NCBI GenBank assembly: GCA_033032175.1
Contig: CM065320.1
Location: forward strand, 15,395,413-15,459,412
DNA: 64,000 nt
Source of the DNA: Saturnia japonica
Lineage: Eukaryota; Arthropoda; Insecta; Lepidoptera; Saturniidae
Reading direction: 5' to 3'
Shown piece by piece: positions 25,601-32,639 of this stretch (position 1 is its first letter; each line of letters starts with the position of its first letter). The notes under the pieces were generated by a model, which saw nothing but the letters and a program-made list of their open reading frames with translations, had not been told where the DNA came from and searched no databases. The translations under genes were made by a program, and so were the position numbers.

Positions 25601-28600
25601 GTGCCCTCCGCTTGTTGCGGAGGCGCTCCACCACCGACCCCATCTCCTCCTCGGTGACAGGGGGGGTGGTAATAGCTCCTCCGCAACAACACTCCCATCA
25701 GTCATGGGAGGCGGGAGGAGCTCCGGAGGGTCAGGCAGCAACGTGGCTACGACCCTCGCCAGGACCTCTGAGTCCAGGGACTCCGTTAACGGGGGCGCCT
25801 GCCCCCGGAACTTCTTCCGGGCCACCCGGTATGGGCGCCCCCACGGGTCCCTGTCTAGAGTCCTGAGGAGCTCCTCCCACTGCTCATCCTTTGCCTGGCT
25901 GATGGCCACCTGCAGGGACTTCCTGGCTTCCCTGTAGTGGCCAAGCAGCCTGGCCTCCTCTCCCACTACCTGTGTTTGCCACCGGCGGCAGCGTTGAAGC
26001 TGCCGCCGCGCCGCGGAGCAGGCCACCCGGAGATCGACAATCTCCGGGGACCACCAATACACCGCCCACCTGTTGTGCGGGCGGTTGTGGCCCGGGCATC
26101 GACGCGTCGCAGACCGCCGTAAGGGCCCTACGGAAACGGTCCGCGATCGCGTCAATCTCTTCGTCACTAGGAGCCGGCGCGCGCCAGCTCTGGACTATTG
26201 CCGCCTCTTCAGCAAGCTGCCGATTGAGGCGGCTCACCACCCATCGGAGGAAGTTAGCCTCCCCCCGAGCCCGGCGCGCCAGCTCCCCTGAGGAGGTGGA
26301 GACCCAAAACCAGATATACCGGTAGTCTGAGAAGGTCTCCACCTCCTCCAGCACCCTCCAATCCTGCACACGGCGTGCGACAGACGGTGTGGCGAAGGAG
26401 ACGTCCACCACGGACCCTCCGTTCTGTCGCACGCACGTGTGCACAGCCCCTCGGTTGAGGAGGGACAGCCCAACCTGGACTGCCCACTCCTCCACCACTG
26501 CCCCTCGGGGGTTCGTGACCACCGCTCCCCATGCCCTCGACTTGGCGTTCAGATCGCCAAGCAGGACAACGGGGAGCGGTGACAGCCGCCTAACCACCGG
26601 TCCCAAACTATTGGATTACCTCAACCCAATACAAGATCGCAGTCAAATATCATTGTGTTTTGTTCCTGCGGTAAGTAGTTTCCAGAGCTTCTTAGGGAAT
26701 AGAAGGTTTAAAGGGAGCTAGAACACAGAAATTTATTTGGAGATTTCTCTTTACTTGGGGCAGTCCAAATAGCGGATTACCTGCACTCTATAAGATATCG
26801 CAGCCAAATAACCTTGTATTATGTTCCTGTGGTGAGTAGGATTTCCAGAGCTCCTTGGAGTTTAGCTCCTTGTAGGAGCTACGCCTTAGTTACACCTATG
26901 GTATTGCGTCCGTAGGCTACGATAGCTGCTTAATATCAAACTGGACGTATGCTTGTTGACCACCTTAGTTATATTTTTAAAAACTACATAGCCGTACACT
27001 TTATCACTTCATAAAAAAATTGAATAATGAATCCATTATGGTTGACAGAGTTGGATGGTCTGGATGGCGAGGATTGTGTTTAGCAGCGGATCACAAAGCA
27101 CTGCTTTGGGAAGCGGCGTGCACCCGGCGTTGCCCGCACCGGTCGTCGCACGGCCCATAACACAGGTAAACTTATTTAGTATCAACCTCGTGGACTATGC
27201 GAACAATGAAGTTCGCAAATTCTTTACCGTACCGAGTAGATGTGGAATAGCCTCTCAGCCAACATGTTCCCTCCTACCTATGATATTGGATCCTTCATAG
27301 GAGGCTTACAAAGGTATTTCAGCAAGTTGGTATGACTGCCAATGTTAGTGTTAGCGATGGTTGCTGTTGTTTGTGGACTTAGCATCACGTTCTGTACAAT
27401 CATTTTGCAGAACTAATAGGAAAAAAGCTAAATTTAGTACATATCACAAGGTTAAATGAGATAAATGACCATTGTACCATTTTAGATGTTATATTTGTAA
27501 TACAAGAAGCAAACGCGAAATATTTCTTTCTAACTTTAGGTTATCTATGTAACCTATGCTTATATTTCAGCAAATTTATATATACTAATGGCCTACTATA
27601 CTAGAAGTGTCACATGCGCATTGCCAACCCTTGAAAAACCTGTTCATTTCCCAGTCAAAGACCCTCATATTGTATTACTCTATAAACTATAGTAACCCTC
27701 AGCAGGCAGCTTATTCCACAATTAAAGCCTTCGTGAAAGGAAATTCCTCTGAAACTGCATTATCTAAAACCATTTAAGAACTAAAAAAAAAAACATTTCA
27801 AAACTTAAGAGTATTAAATTGGAATATTTTAATGTGATAAGCCTAAAAGAGAGGCGAAATGTAGCTGCCTTACTCATCTATACAAGATTGTAAATGATTC
27901 TATAGATTCGTTCCTTATCAATTACTCCTACTTTCGATTAAATTCCCGTGCGGTGCGCAACACAAATATATTTTTCATTCCGACTGCAACATTGAATTCA
28001 ATGTATGGCAAGGTTGTATAATGACTTAATGAGAGATCAGGCAACATAAATATATTTTCTCAAGCATTTAGGTCTTTCAAGCATTCGCTATTTAATAATT
28101 CAATATAATTTTATTTTAACGTATAACTTTAATGCAATTTGTTCTGTAATGTGGTTTGGATAACTTTTTTGAAATTTGATGTATTTATATGTCATGCAGG
28201 TCTATTATCTGAAAGATTACACTGAATTTCAATGGAAATGATAATATGTACTTATGCCTTTTTGTAATTACTCTGATGGCGTGCTAAATGTATAAAATCC
28301 ACATATTTCCTTATTAAAAGATGTAAAGCCCAACATGTTCCACTAAAGGACAACTAGACTTAGTGAGAGATTCGATGAGTTCGTTCATTATGCGAACAGC
28401 TAAGGAATGGGGTTTAATCCAAGCTGACTCTTGTTCAAACGGAGGTGAATAGACATCTCATAGGTAAGCGCGATCAAGTCATCGGCCTCGTCTTTACTTA
28501 TCATCACGTAAGATCGAAAGCAAGCGCATACCTACACACCATTGAAAAACAACAAAATTAACGCTTAATTATTTTACCAGGTAATAGAAACAGGAGACGA

Positions 28601-28681
28601 AGGAAGCCAGTTCCTGTACCGAATCACTTGGCCAAGAACAGGTCCTTCCAAAGGAACGGGACCAACACGGCCACTTTATGA
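1541..28681 (+). CDS. Class A GPCR, cholecystokinin/sulfakinin receptor-like (3' part of gene)
   Basis: This is a G-protein-coupled receptor of the plasma membrane; CCK/sulfakinin receptors bind sulfated neuropeptides that signal satiety in insects. Exons: 1541-1641 (tentative), 6782-6907, 8365-8436, 16647-16819, 22349-22461, 28581-28681. Visible are the end of intracellular loop 3, TM6 with CWTP, the third extracellular loop, TM7 with [10 protein letters not shown] and the following MNRKFRQAF, then a basic C-tail ending TATL. Splice phases agree at every junction (0, 0, 0, 2, 1), which supports one gene even though the introns reach about 8 kb. TM1-5 and the start codon are not in the window and should lie upstream. 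Subfamily is inferred from the TM7 and post-TM7 pattern; another peptide receptor class is possible. Introns hold LINE, SINE and MITE debris. Confidence 0.78.
1800..2030. repeat. Dispersed repeat family H
   Basis: Shares phrases such as ccatcaagccgtttaggct, gcgtgccaaagaaata and tcgcagtcgggtaa with copies at about 57,840-58,235 and 54,785-55,370; a related piece is at 13,655-13,770. No coding frame is kept. Class unresolved. Confidence 0.55.
2030..2240 (-). repeat. Dispersed repeat family A (MITE-like), reverse copy
   Basis: Reverse orientation copy of a ~230-bp repeat with recognisable blocks (caatgccaatgaaatt, accgatttagatgattctt in complement). Full copies end in short inverted repeats of the type ACYGACTTCAA. 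Confidence 0.6.
2790..3010 (+). repeat. Dispersed repeat family A, forward copy
   Basis: Begins aactgatttcaaaagtaggagg-like and ends attattgaagtttgttttc; internal blocks match the copies at 4,565 and 30,148. Confidence 0.65.
3010..4560. other. AT-rich intronic DNA without recognised gene
   Basis: Only short frames are present. A GC-richer stretch at about 3,540-3,960 has no consistent reading frame or domain. A short TA repeat lies near 4,196-4,208. Confidence 0.5.
4565..4795 (+). repeat. Dispersed repeat family A, near-complete copy
   Basis: Starts ttaactgacttcaacaaatg and ends attattgaagtcggtttcc, so the ends form an 11-bp imperfect inverted repeat. Nearby copies at 2,790 (+) and 5,065 (-) show that the family inserts in both orientations. 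Confidence 0.7.
5065..5295 (-). repeat. Dispersed repeat family A, reverse copy
   Basis: Reverse copy beginning aaaagaaaaccagctttaatg and ending tgttgaagtctgttaa. It forms an inverted pair with the copy at 4,565. Confidence 0.65.
5300..6430. other. AT-rich intronic DNA, no gene seen
   Basis: Frames are short and lack splice context; about 6,370-6,430 carries a fragment of the common lepidopteran repeat that ends in gcgttcaaacaaac and ataatattactaag. Confidence 0.4.
6440..6660 (+). repeat. Dispersed repeat family C, fragment
   Basis: Contains gattattttaaagayaaaaa and tattgtgggtgat blocks and the tttactcagcgtaaa block shared with 39,110-39,535 and with reverse copies at 43,205, 47,920 and 63,365. 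Confidence 0.6.
6782..6907 (+). CDS. GPCR exon: end of intracellular loop 3
   Basis: The exon is 42 codons in phase 0, between tttttgtctacag and AAG|GTATAA. It is hydrophilic and ends SIEAKRK, the basic run that normally precedes TM6 in peptide receptors. The next exon begins VIRMLFV, so the junction reconstructs a typical loop-to-TM6 boundary. The donor GTATAA is weaker than consensus. Confidence 0.8.
7018..7400 (+). repeat. Dispersed repeat family D
   Basis: Shares gaagcaaaagctttctaccc, ggaagactgtgagatttggc and the ending ttaagaccatcgctagtata with copies at 15,005-15,150 and 35,585-35,880. Contains a C6 run where the 35.6-kb copy has C22. Confidence 0.7.
7400..8364. other. Intronic DNA with an unassigned GC-richer block
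   Basis: About 7,800-8,165 is richer in GC and contains a 70-codon frame without recognisable domain or splice context. It may be an old repeat. Confidence 0.3.
8365..8436 (+). CDS. GPCR exon: transmembrane helix 6
   Basis: The exon is 24 codons in phase 0, bounded by aaaaatattccag and ACG|GTAAGA. The translation [20 protein letters not shown] is a membrane helix with the class A toggle motif CWxP, followed by VINT. Isolated in AT-rich DNA, it would be missed without the motif. Confidence 0.9.
8760..8915 (+). repeat. LINE 3' tail fragment (CR1-like family E)
   Basis: Matches 40,190-40,345 almost word for word (acagttgacaaaaaaaagat, accggttcttctcgatg, gaataaagattattttgat), the 3' UTR of the LINE fragment described there. 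Confidence 0.65.
8960..9290 (+). repeat. Dispersed repeat family F
   Basis: Shares the order of blocks (accacacac, gtttaagataaacca-like, acccagttgc/acc, gccgtgaca, cgatggatt) with 38,620-38,870. Non-coding. Confidence 0.45.
9340..10290 (+). repeat. Decayed LINE 3' end pieces
   Basis: Bases 9,900-10,025 encode a remnant of the LINE C-terminus seen whole at 39,860 (the stretch [17 protein letters not shown]). Two related tails, at about 9,345-9,435 and 10,205-10,280, share the blocks aagactkgtagrgaat, taagtcctcca and gtgcaataaa. No intact coding frame remains. Confidence 0.5.
10290..10568 (+). repeat. Common lepidopteran interspersed repeat
   Basis: Starts near ataccaatattataaagagg, contains tactcgaccgatttcaaaaa and ends acgggtgaaaccgtgggg followed by aacagctagt. 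Similar ends occur at 34,262-34,945 and 41,645-41,865. Class (Helitron-like or LINE tail) unresolved. Confidence 0.5.
10570..11985. other. AT-rich intronic DNA, no gene seen
   Basis: A 71-codon frame at 10,858-11,073 has no domain or splice context. Confidence 0.4.
11990..12240 (+). repeat. SINE-like family B, forward copy
   Basis: About 250 bp, starting near tacttggggcagcccgacta and running through atcgcagccaaataac, agagcttcttgggg, caacgcgctagtgac and taccatcaggcgggccgtat. Other copies lie at 14,640 (-), 23,748 and 26,606 (one copy split by a LINE), 26,725 (+), 36,930 (-), 44,900 (+) and 62,035 (-). Confidence 0.7.
12240..13830. other. Intronic DNA without supported gene
   Basis: A 29-codon acidic frame at 12,544-12,633 (MMDRLTLDL...) is the only notable short ORF. 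Bases 12,900-13,250 are GC-richer but have no kept frame. A family H piece is at about 13,655-13,770. Confidence 0.4.
13838..14256 (+). other. GC-rich island, candidate untranslated exon
   Basis: A GC-rich block of ~420 bp stands out in the 8-kb GPCR intron. It holds an arthropod-type initiator (attcagt at about 14,018-14,024) and ends at a strong donor, GTGAAG|GTAAGTC (14,256/14,257). It has no long frame. It could be a 5' untranslated exon of an alternative or nested transcript, or the 5' UTR of an unrecognised retroelement. Confidence 0.3.
14396..14641 (+). repeat. Imperfect tandem duplication, unit ~135 bp
   Basis: Unit 1 (14,396-14,530) and unit 2 (14,531-14,641) share ttggacatayTCGTATkATT, gacca.agtaata.tgatc, a T-run, and tataaagttttggt followed by acatttaaggt. 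The copies differ by scattered substitutions, so the duplication is not recent. Confidence 0.8.
14642..14880 (-). repeat. SINE-like family B, reverse copy
   Basis: Reads ggtgacaaacaagcgtacgg, agctctggaaaccctactc and ttatttggctgcaat, the complement of the family B blocks. It directly follows the tandem duplication. Confidence 0.65.
15005..15150 (+). repeat. Dispersed repeat family D, short copy
   Basis: Contains gcgtgcaaggaagactgtga, atttggcatggttaaagttt and aggagtgtagatagctaaa-like blocks. Followed by A/T-rich degenerate repeats to about 15,240. Confidence 0.6.
15150..16640. other. AT-rich intronic DNA, no gene seen
   Basis: Bases 16,413-16,530 are locally GC-rich with several open frames but no domain, and their splice phases do not connect TM6 to TM7. 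They remain unexplained. Confidence 0.35.
16647..16819 (+). CDS. GPCR exon: extracellular loop 3, TM7 and helix 8
   Basis: The acceptor is ttttttatacag. The translation starts [17 protein letters not shown], passes through TM7 ([15 protein letters not shown], the NPxxY motif) and ends in [16 protein letters not shown], typical of helix 8. The frame would stop at TAA 16821-16823, but AG|GTAAAA gives a donor at 16820 that leaves two bases and fits the exon at 22349. Read-through of this donor would give a receptor ending in KLFR, so a short-tail isoform is possible. Confidence 0.92.
17470..17640 (+). pseudogene. Decayed LINE fragment, RTE-like C-terminus
   Basis: The frame ending ...[22 protein letters not shown] then VLSKK resembles the region after the reverse transcriptase in RTE-type ORF2 (reporter phrases around KIVPVTD). 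Related decayed pieces lie at 18,370 and 46,085. Weak by itself. Confidence 0.35.
18140..18375 (+). repeat. Dispersed repeat family I
   Basis: Shares ttctc.actatacaaaaa, gacagtgaaaa.cg.ataaa, agygagcggacaaac and catactatgtatagat with 40,610-40,775. Confidence 0.5.
18370..18530 (+). pseudogene. RTE-like LINE ORF2 C-terminal remnant
   Basis: Translation contains [17 protein letters not shown] and [12 protein letters not shown], close to the conserved end of lepidopteran RTE-type ORF2 proteins, which have DDM..KGV...M...WKKKT. Frame is open but lacks all catalytic domains: a 5'-truncated copy. Confidence 0.65.
19300..19980 (-). pseudogene. Truncated LINE ORF2 C-terminus with frameshifts (family L)
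   Basis: Three overlapping - strand frames together read the last part of a LINE ORF2: [43 protein letters not shown], then [17 protein letters not shown]. This is the carboxy-terminal domain common in lepidopteran CR1/Jockey-like LINEs. Frames change at least twice, so the copy is inactive. The same tail recurs at 21,970-22,330 (-) and 27,180-27,420 (+). Confidence 0.75.
20340..20465 (+). repeat. SINE tail fragment (same tail as the tRNA-like SINE at 42 kb)
   Basis: Carries gctgcactggagtcagtcct, cagtacgcttaccgtgttac and a gagtcaaatcat block, matching 42,285-42,370 and 58,480-58,625. Confidence 0.5.
20521..20687. mobile_element. Foldback MITE, 167 bp
   Basis: The two halves are inverted repeats of about 55-60 bp: the left arm starts agcacgagtgacttttgtca and continues through ctatttcgtca and ccttgtc to ctatgga; the right arm is its imperfect complement, ending ttgtca-complement blocks gacaaaagtcac and gcgtgct. 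No coding capacity. Target duplication not clear. Confidence 0.75.
21437..21873. mobile_element. Candidate MITE with ~21-bp terminal inverted repeats
   Basis: Left end tgaagtaaaacttctttggcg (21,437-21,457) is matched in complement by cgcctaaagaagttttactt (21,852-21,871) with one extra base. Each end is itself a small palindrome (GAAGTaaaACTTC). About 395 bp of AT-rich DNA without ORF lies between. Confidence 0.6.
21970..22335 (-). pseudogene. Decayed LINE family L copy
   Basis: Reverse copy of the tail at 19,300: actagcttgacaaaataacc, gcgaccgtcggtgac and ccaggctgctgaaatgtctc align with actagcttgctaaaat..., caaccatcggtgatgc and ccagcctgctaaaatgcctc. It ends a few tens of bases before the GPCR acceptor at 22,348. 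Confidence 0.6.
22349..22461 (+). CDS. GPCR exon: cytoplasmic tail, part 1
   Basis: The exon lies between atatattgtacag and ACAG|GTAAGG. Entered with two bases from the TM7 exon, it stays open for 37 codons; the other frame inspected stops early. It is rich in Ser, Thr and Pro ([15 protein letters not shown]), a plausible phosphorylation-rich receptor tail, with two cysteines that could be lipidated. It leaves one base, matching the last exon. A decayed LINE fragment ends only tens of bases upstream of its acceptor. Confidence 0.7.
22470..23745. other. AT-rich intronic DNA, no gene seen
   Basis: About 23,400-23,620 is a GC-richer block of likely old repeat origin without a kept frame. Confidence 0.4.
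23798..26605 (-). mobile_element. 5'-truncated R1-clade non-LTR retrotransposon
   Basis: A 2,808-bp GC-rich insertion on the - strand. It ends with a poly(A) tail (the T-run beginning at 23,798 on +) and is flanked by a 9-bp duplication, aactattgg (23,789-23,797 and 26,606-26,614). It is truncated inside the endonuclease domain. Its GC content and codon use are far from the AT-rich host. Its 3' UTR recurs at 57,062-57,390 and at 59,686-60,155, so the family has been repeatedly active here. Confidence 0.9.
24098..26605 (-). pseudogene. R1-clade ORF2 (endonuclease remnant, reverse transcriptase, C-terminal domain), inactivated
   Basis: ORF2 proteins of this clade nick target DNA and reverse transcribe the element RNA from the nick. 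Reading - strand: endonuclease end ([16 protein letters not shown], about 26,560), linker, reverse transcriptase palm ([58 protein letters not shown] at about 24,940) and the C-terminal segment with CAAWVEQRR. The reading frame breaks at about 26,070, 25,640 and 24,360, and a TAG at 25,089-25,091 interrupts the DR*VAFVDG region where the family has a sense codon. The copy therefore cannot make full protein, although most motifs are preserved, so the family was recently active. Confidence 0.88.
26725..26985 (+). repeat. SINE-like family B, full copy
   Basis: Runs from atttctctttacttggggca to ggacgtatgcttgttgacca, directly behind the split copy, so the LINE landed in a tandem or clustered pair. 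Confidence 0.65.
27049..27165 (+). other. Candidate alternative exon, unassigned
   Basis: A GC-rich 117-bp block lies between ggttgacag and ACACAG|GTAAAC. Two frames are open over most of it. Entered in the phase left by the GPCR exon at 22,349, it gives 11 residues ([11 protein letters not shown]) and a TAG, which would make an alternative receptor end. Frame 0 is open throughout (39 codons, Ser/Ala/Pro/Gly rich). It may instead be part of a repeat. Confidence 0.3.
27180..27420 (+). pseudogene. LINE family L 3' fragment
   Basis: Contains cctcctacctatgatattgg and aggtatttcagcaagttggt, matching the PTYDIGSF and YFSKLV end of family L at 19.3 kb, then the shared 3' UTR gttgctgttgtttgtggact. 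Confidence 0.65.
27420..28580. other. AT-rich intronic DNA, no gene seen
   Basis: No domain-bearing frame or splice-bounded open stretch was found before the last GPCR exon. Confidence 0.4.
28581..28681 (+). CDS. GPCR last coding exon
   Basis: The acceptor is attattttaccag. Completed by one base from the previous exon, it reads a basic stretch ([16 protein letters not shown]) and ends RNGTNTATL followed by TGA at 28679-28681. A second frame is also open here (starting VIETGDEG), but only the stated frame agrees in phase with the exon at 22349. ATTAAA at 28897-28902 with a GT-rich stretch after it is a candidate polyadenylation signal. Confidence 0.7.
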
Positions 28682-28915
28682 ATGAAATCCTTTTGCTAAA
28701 GTAAAGGTGTTGACTAAAACATTGATGTATTACTCGTATGTACTTGCATATTAGAATATCTACTTCAAATACAAGCTGTAGTAAAGAGATGACACGGAGA
28801 ATCTGCTCCTTTTTCCAATTTTTCAGTTGTGGTCCATAGGAGCATAATATAGAGTTATTATTGCGCCTATGGGTACTTGAAATTGCCAGGTATTGCATTA
28901 AAATGTGACCATCTG
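28682..28915 (+). other. Likely 3' UTR of the GPCR gene
   Basis: Non-coding AT-rich DNA follows the stop codon up to a candidate ATTAAA signal at 28897-28902 with downstream tgtgaccatctgtggt. The end point is inferred. Confidence 0.35.
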
Positions 28916-29194
28916 TGGTCCGTTTATATACCCCTTATAAAGTAAGTTTGTGAGGTAAATATGTCTTGTCTTATTTCAGTAGCTGTATTGTTTGTTTGTT
29001 TCGTTCTACTTAATTACGTTATTATACCACTCGTCGGTCTATCCATTGTTCCCGGTTTGAAACTCTTTTATAAAGTACCTAACAAAACAAGCATTATAAC
29101 TTTGTGAGAACTGTGGTTAGACACGTGGTGGCGGGTCTTGAAACTTCTAGTAATCTGCAATGTACTGGTAGGCAACAATATGCGCTCCTTTGAA

Positions 29195-29400
29195 CGACTT
29201 AAAAAAAAGTAGGAGGTTTGCAATTCGACTGTATACTTTTCATGTTCATGTTCGATGTTCAGGCGTACTTTCATTGTTTAGATGATTATTTTTTTGTTGG
29301 AACGGGGATACCTCAATGGTGGTCCCATTTAATTGTATTGGCATTGGTTTTCGTATTCGAAGAAACGCCAGGGAGTTTTCTAAAGAAAATTATCATTTTC
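29195..29400 (+). repeat. Dispersed repeat family A, forward copy
   Basis: Starts cgacttaaaaaaaagtagga and contains gatgattatttttttgttgg, ggatacctcaatggtggtcc and ttcgaagaaacgccaggga. Confidence 0.6.
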
Positions 29401-30145
29401 TAACGTATGATAAAATTAACATTGTTATTACAATATTTTTTTTTTTATTTGTCTGGATTTTATTCATTTTATAAATAGAGAATACATAAAAAAAAGTTAT
29501 TCATTTCTTCTTTTCTTTGTTCAAAATGTACAGGGTATCGATTACCCGCTCTAGTTTACAGGGTTACAGAATTGTGTTATTAATTTAAGCGCTAAATAAT
29601 TATATAAAAGGCACCAAAATAATGAATAAAATGCAACTTAATTAATTTAATAAATACAGTGGTATTTGTAATGAGCTTAGTTTCCGTTTAATTAAATACA
29701 TAACAGTTTAAACCAATAAAATGAATTTAGTATGTATGGTTGTGAACTCAACTATAGAAACACTTTTAATAATTATCATAACAAAAAACAAATCAATGTC
29801 TTAAAATTACATCTTAATTAAATGTAAAAAAGTGTGTATATACTATTAGTGTTAAGCTAAAACATAAGATTTTAGAGAATTAAATCTATAATTTAATTTG
29901 AATGATAAATCTAATACAATTATATTTTTTTACTTAGTTAATGTAATTTTGGTTAAATGTTGATATGTTATTTTGATAAATCTGTGATAAATAACTATTA
30001 GTTCTATTGGAACATTAACATATCTACGATTTGAAATAAGTACAATATTCTTGTAATAAAAAATCTTATGTACCTGAGTCTGTTATTTATCGTATAACTT
30101 CTAAACGATTTGACTAATTAAGTTCGTATTTATATGACATTTTAA
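29400..30145. other. AT-rich DNA, no gene seen
   Basis: Low-complexity AT-rich sequence with no supportable frame. Confidence 0.4.
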
Positions 30146-30147
30146 AA

Positions 30148-30375
30148 CGACTTCAATAAAAGGAGGAGTTTACTCAATTTGAATGTATATTCTTTTAAGG
30201 ATGATCAGCGATAACTTCTTTGTTTGTGAACCAATTTAGATGATATTTTTTTCGTTGGAAACGGGATACCTCAAGGGCGGTCCCATTTCAATTTAATTGG
30301 CATTGGACCTTCCAATTCGAAGATACACTACGCAACTCCTCAAAATCTTTGAAGTTCGTTTTCTTTTTTTGATAA
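30148..30375 (+). repeat. Dispersed repeat family A, complete forward copy
   Basis: Starts acgacttcaataaaaggagg and ends tctttgaagttcgttttc; the best preserved copy in the window. Confidence 0.7.
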
Positions 30376-30689
30376 AAATTGTCTTGTTGTTTTATCGCGA
30401 CAATTCATAGCTATATTAAGATCTGATAGGTGAAGAAAGGAAAAATATTATTTTTATATTAAGTAAAAATAAATAAGATGATTATGTTTTGCAGTATCAA
30501 CATTGGTATTATTCCAGTGCACTTGATCAATAAATGTTACTTGTTATTGTGTGCTCAATAATAATTATAAAAAGTTATTCTAAAATTAAAAGTAAAGTTA
30601 AAACTATATGTCCATTTACTGATGTTCGTTATTTTTTTGTAAATAAATATTAATAAAAACACCATGTATAATTTTTACTTTTTTTTAGC

Positions 30690-30800
30690 AAACCCTGTAT
30701 TTTTGAATTCCGAAATGACATAACCCTATTGCCATTAATCGGACACAAAGCCAAATTCCGTGTTGCTACTGAGAATTTCACAGAAAGAGCCATTCGAATT
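30690..30800 (-). repeat. Partial tRNA-derived SINE (family T)
   Basis: Carries ctattgccattaatcggaca and caaagccaaattccgtgttg, the complement of the body at 31,985-32,045. Confidence 0.6.
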
Positions 30801-31889
30801 GAGTACATACCTCCGCCTATTTTGGAAGTAGGTAAAAAAAAACAGATACCCTTGACATAATCCGAACTTTCAACATACCTCAATACAGTCTTATTATATT
30901 CCATGTCTAAAAATAATGCTTATAAATCACTTTTTCATTACATTTTCACCTTATTGACTTTTTTTCGATATACTAAGGACCAATATTAATTATTATTAGA
31001 ACATTATATTTCCCTATCATTAGCGATTGCGCCAGCGCAGGCGATTAGCGCAGCAGTTCAGGTGGGCCTCGACTTCCGACTTACGTAGCAAAAGTTACAA
31101 ATAAATATGTAAAATGATCTGAGAGTCGTAGCCTAATCTTAAATAACCTATATTACTTAACGAGGGTCTGACTATCATATAAAAAAAATAATTTTTCGAA
31201 TCCGACTGGTAGTTTCAGAGATTAGCGTGTTTAAACAAAGAAAAAACAAAAAACTTTTCCGCTATATTATATTAGTATAAAATATAGATTTAGTAAAAAT
31301 TTGCTATTTTGACATTACAAACAGACACTTCAAATTTATTTAATTGTAGATATAGATAAAAAAAATTTTTTTAATAATTTCCCTATAAAAACGGAAGATT
31401 CTTAAACGCTATTTAAAAAAAATATGTTTATAATATTTTTGTTGACTACTCCAATATACTTTAGTCTTTCCCTTAGAATGACACTTGGACGGACCAAGTT
31501 TCTCATAGGGCTTTTACGATAACTAGATAGGTTTTCTGAACCGGTTACGGTAAGCTACCTTTTCACGAGCTAAATCAAGCCATATGTGTTTAGGTGCTAA
31601 GGTGACAGAGCTAACTAAATTAATGGAAGACGTTGGTAAAGTTACGTACATAATCTTTTTCAGTCATGAAATTAAAAATAAAGCTAAAGTTGCAAAAACG
31701 CTTATATGATAATATTATATATAACCAAGACGCCCGAGTCAACCCCACTTGAACGTGGTGTGCCCCACTGAGTAACGAACGAGGAAATGGCGATAAGGTT
31801 GTAGGGCTGTATTATTTATTTATTATATTTGGACCGCCGCGCTGGTGGTGAGTGCACTAAACACAATTACAAAAAAATACAGTTTAATC

Positions 31890-32150
31890 TACCTCATTAG
31901 CCTAATGTTCGTACTGCTAATGCTATGATCGAGGTCCTGGTTTCGATTCCCAGGTCGAGCAAAATGTTATTGGTTTTTTTCTACGAAATTCTCAGTAGCA
32001 ACTCGGAGTTTGACTTTGTGCCCGATTAATGGCAATAGGCTCGCCCCCAATTACACGGGACCTAATAAACATACACGGCGAACTGTGGGTGTACTTAGTA
32101 CACCTCTGTCTAACCCTTCGGGGATACAGGCGTGATGGTATGTTATGTTA
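31890..32150 (+). repeat. tRNA-derived SINE (family T)
   Basis: The 5' part has a B-box-like stretch (ggtttcgattcccaggtcga) after tgatcgaggtcctggt; the body reads ttctcagtagcaactcggag, ttgtgcccgattaatggcaa and ggcgaactgtgggtgtac, ending ggcgtgatggtatgttatgt. Copies: 44,490-44,760 (-), 30,690-30,800 (-) and a tail fragment at 32,575-32,620. Confidence 0.7.
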
Positions 32151-32574
32151 AAGAGGAGAAAATGCACTAGACCTTTTAAGGCAATCACAACATGCTCGTG
32201 TAGATATAAATATTTGAAAACAATTTCAGGTAAACACAATTATTAAAGCAAACACTAAATTTTAAGTGAAGCTTACCACACTATATTAGTGAAAACCGCA
32301 ACCAAATCGGTTAAGCCGTGTCTGAGATTAATGCGCACAAACCCAATCAAACAGACAAACAGATGAACAGACAAAAATCTAACAATCATTGTTTTGAGTT
32401 CTACTGCGTTGATAAAGGCCCCCAATAACGATCAGTTACGTTTTTATTATATGTATAGAATATGTCAACGAATAAGTATTAAAAAATATAAAAGGTATAA
32501 AAATCTTCAATACCAAAACGTAAAAAAATTTCAAGGACCACCAAAGCATGTAGTGAAATGTCCGTCATAGTGAC

Positions 32575-32620
32575 CACCTCTGCCTAACCCTTCGGGGAAT
32601 ACAGACGATGGTATGGATGG
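32575..32620 (+). repeat. Family T SINE tail fragment
   Basis: Contains ctctgcctaacccttcgggg and acgatggtatgg, matching the 3' end of the copy at 31.9 kb. Confidence 0.5.
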
Positions 32621-32639
32621 AAAGAACCATTCTAAAGTC

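Larger units (their letters stand above)
23748..26720 (+). repeat. SINE-like family B copy, split by an R1-clade LINE
   Basis: The left part (23,748-23,797) reads agatacttctttggagagtt and ggcagtcc; the right part resumes at 26,606 with ctattggattacctc, atcgcagtcaaatat and agagcttctt. The element between them is flanked by the direct repeat aactattgg, which occurs once in an uninterrupted copy. Confidence 0.8.

Noticed and set aside
24036..26721. Many overlapping + strand and alternative-frame ORFs
   Set aside because: GC-rich DNA of the R1-clade element keeps all frames open; only the - strand frames show endonuclease and RT motifs.
28569..28898. 109-codon - strand ORF
   Set aside because: Antisense to the last GPCR exon and its 3' UTR; no domain.
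31900..31965. Possible tRNA gene
   Set aside because: Only a B-box-like block in a SINE head; no cloverleaf.
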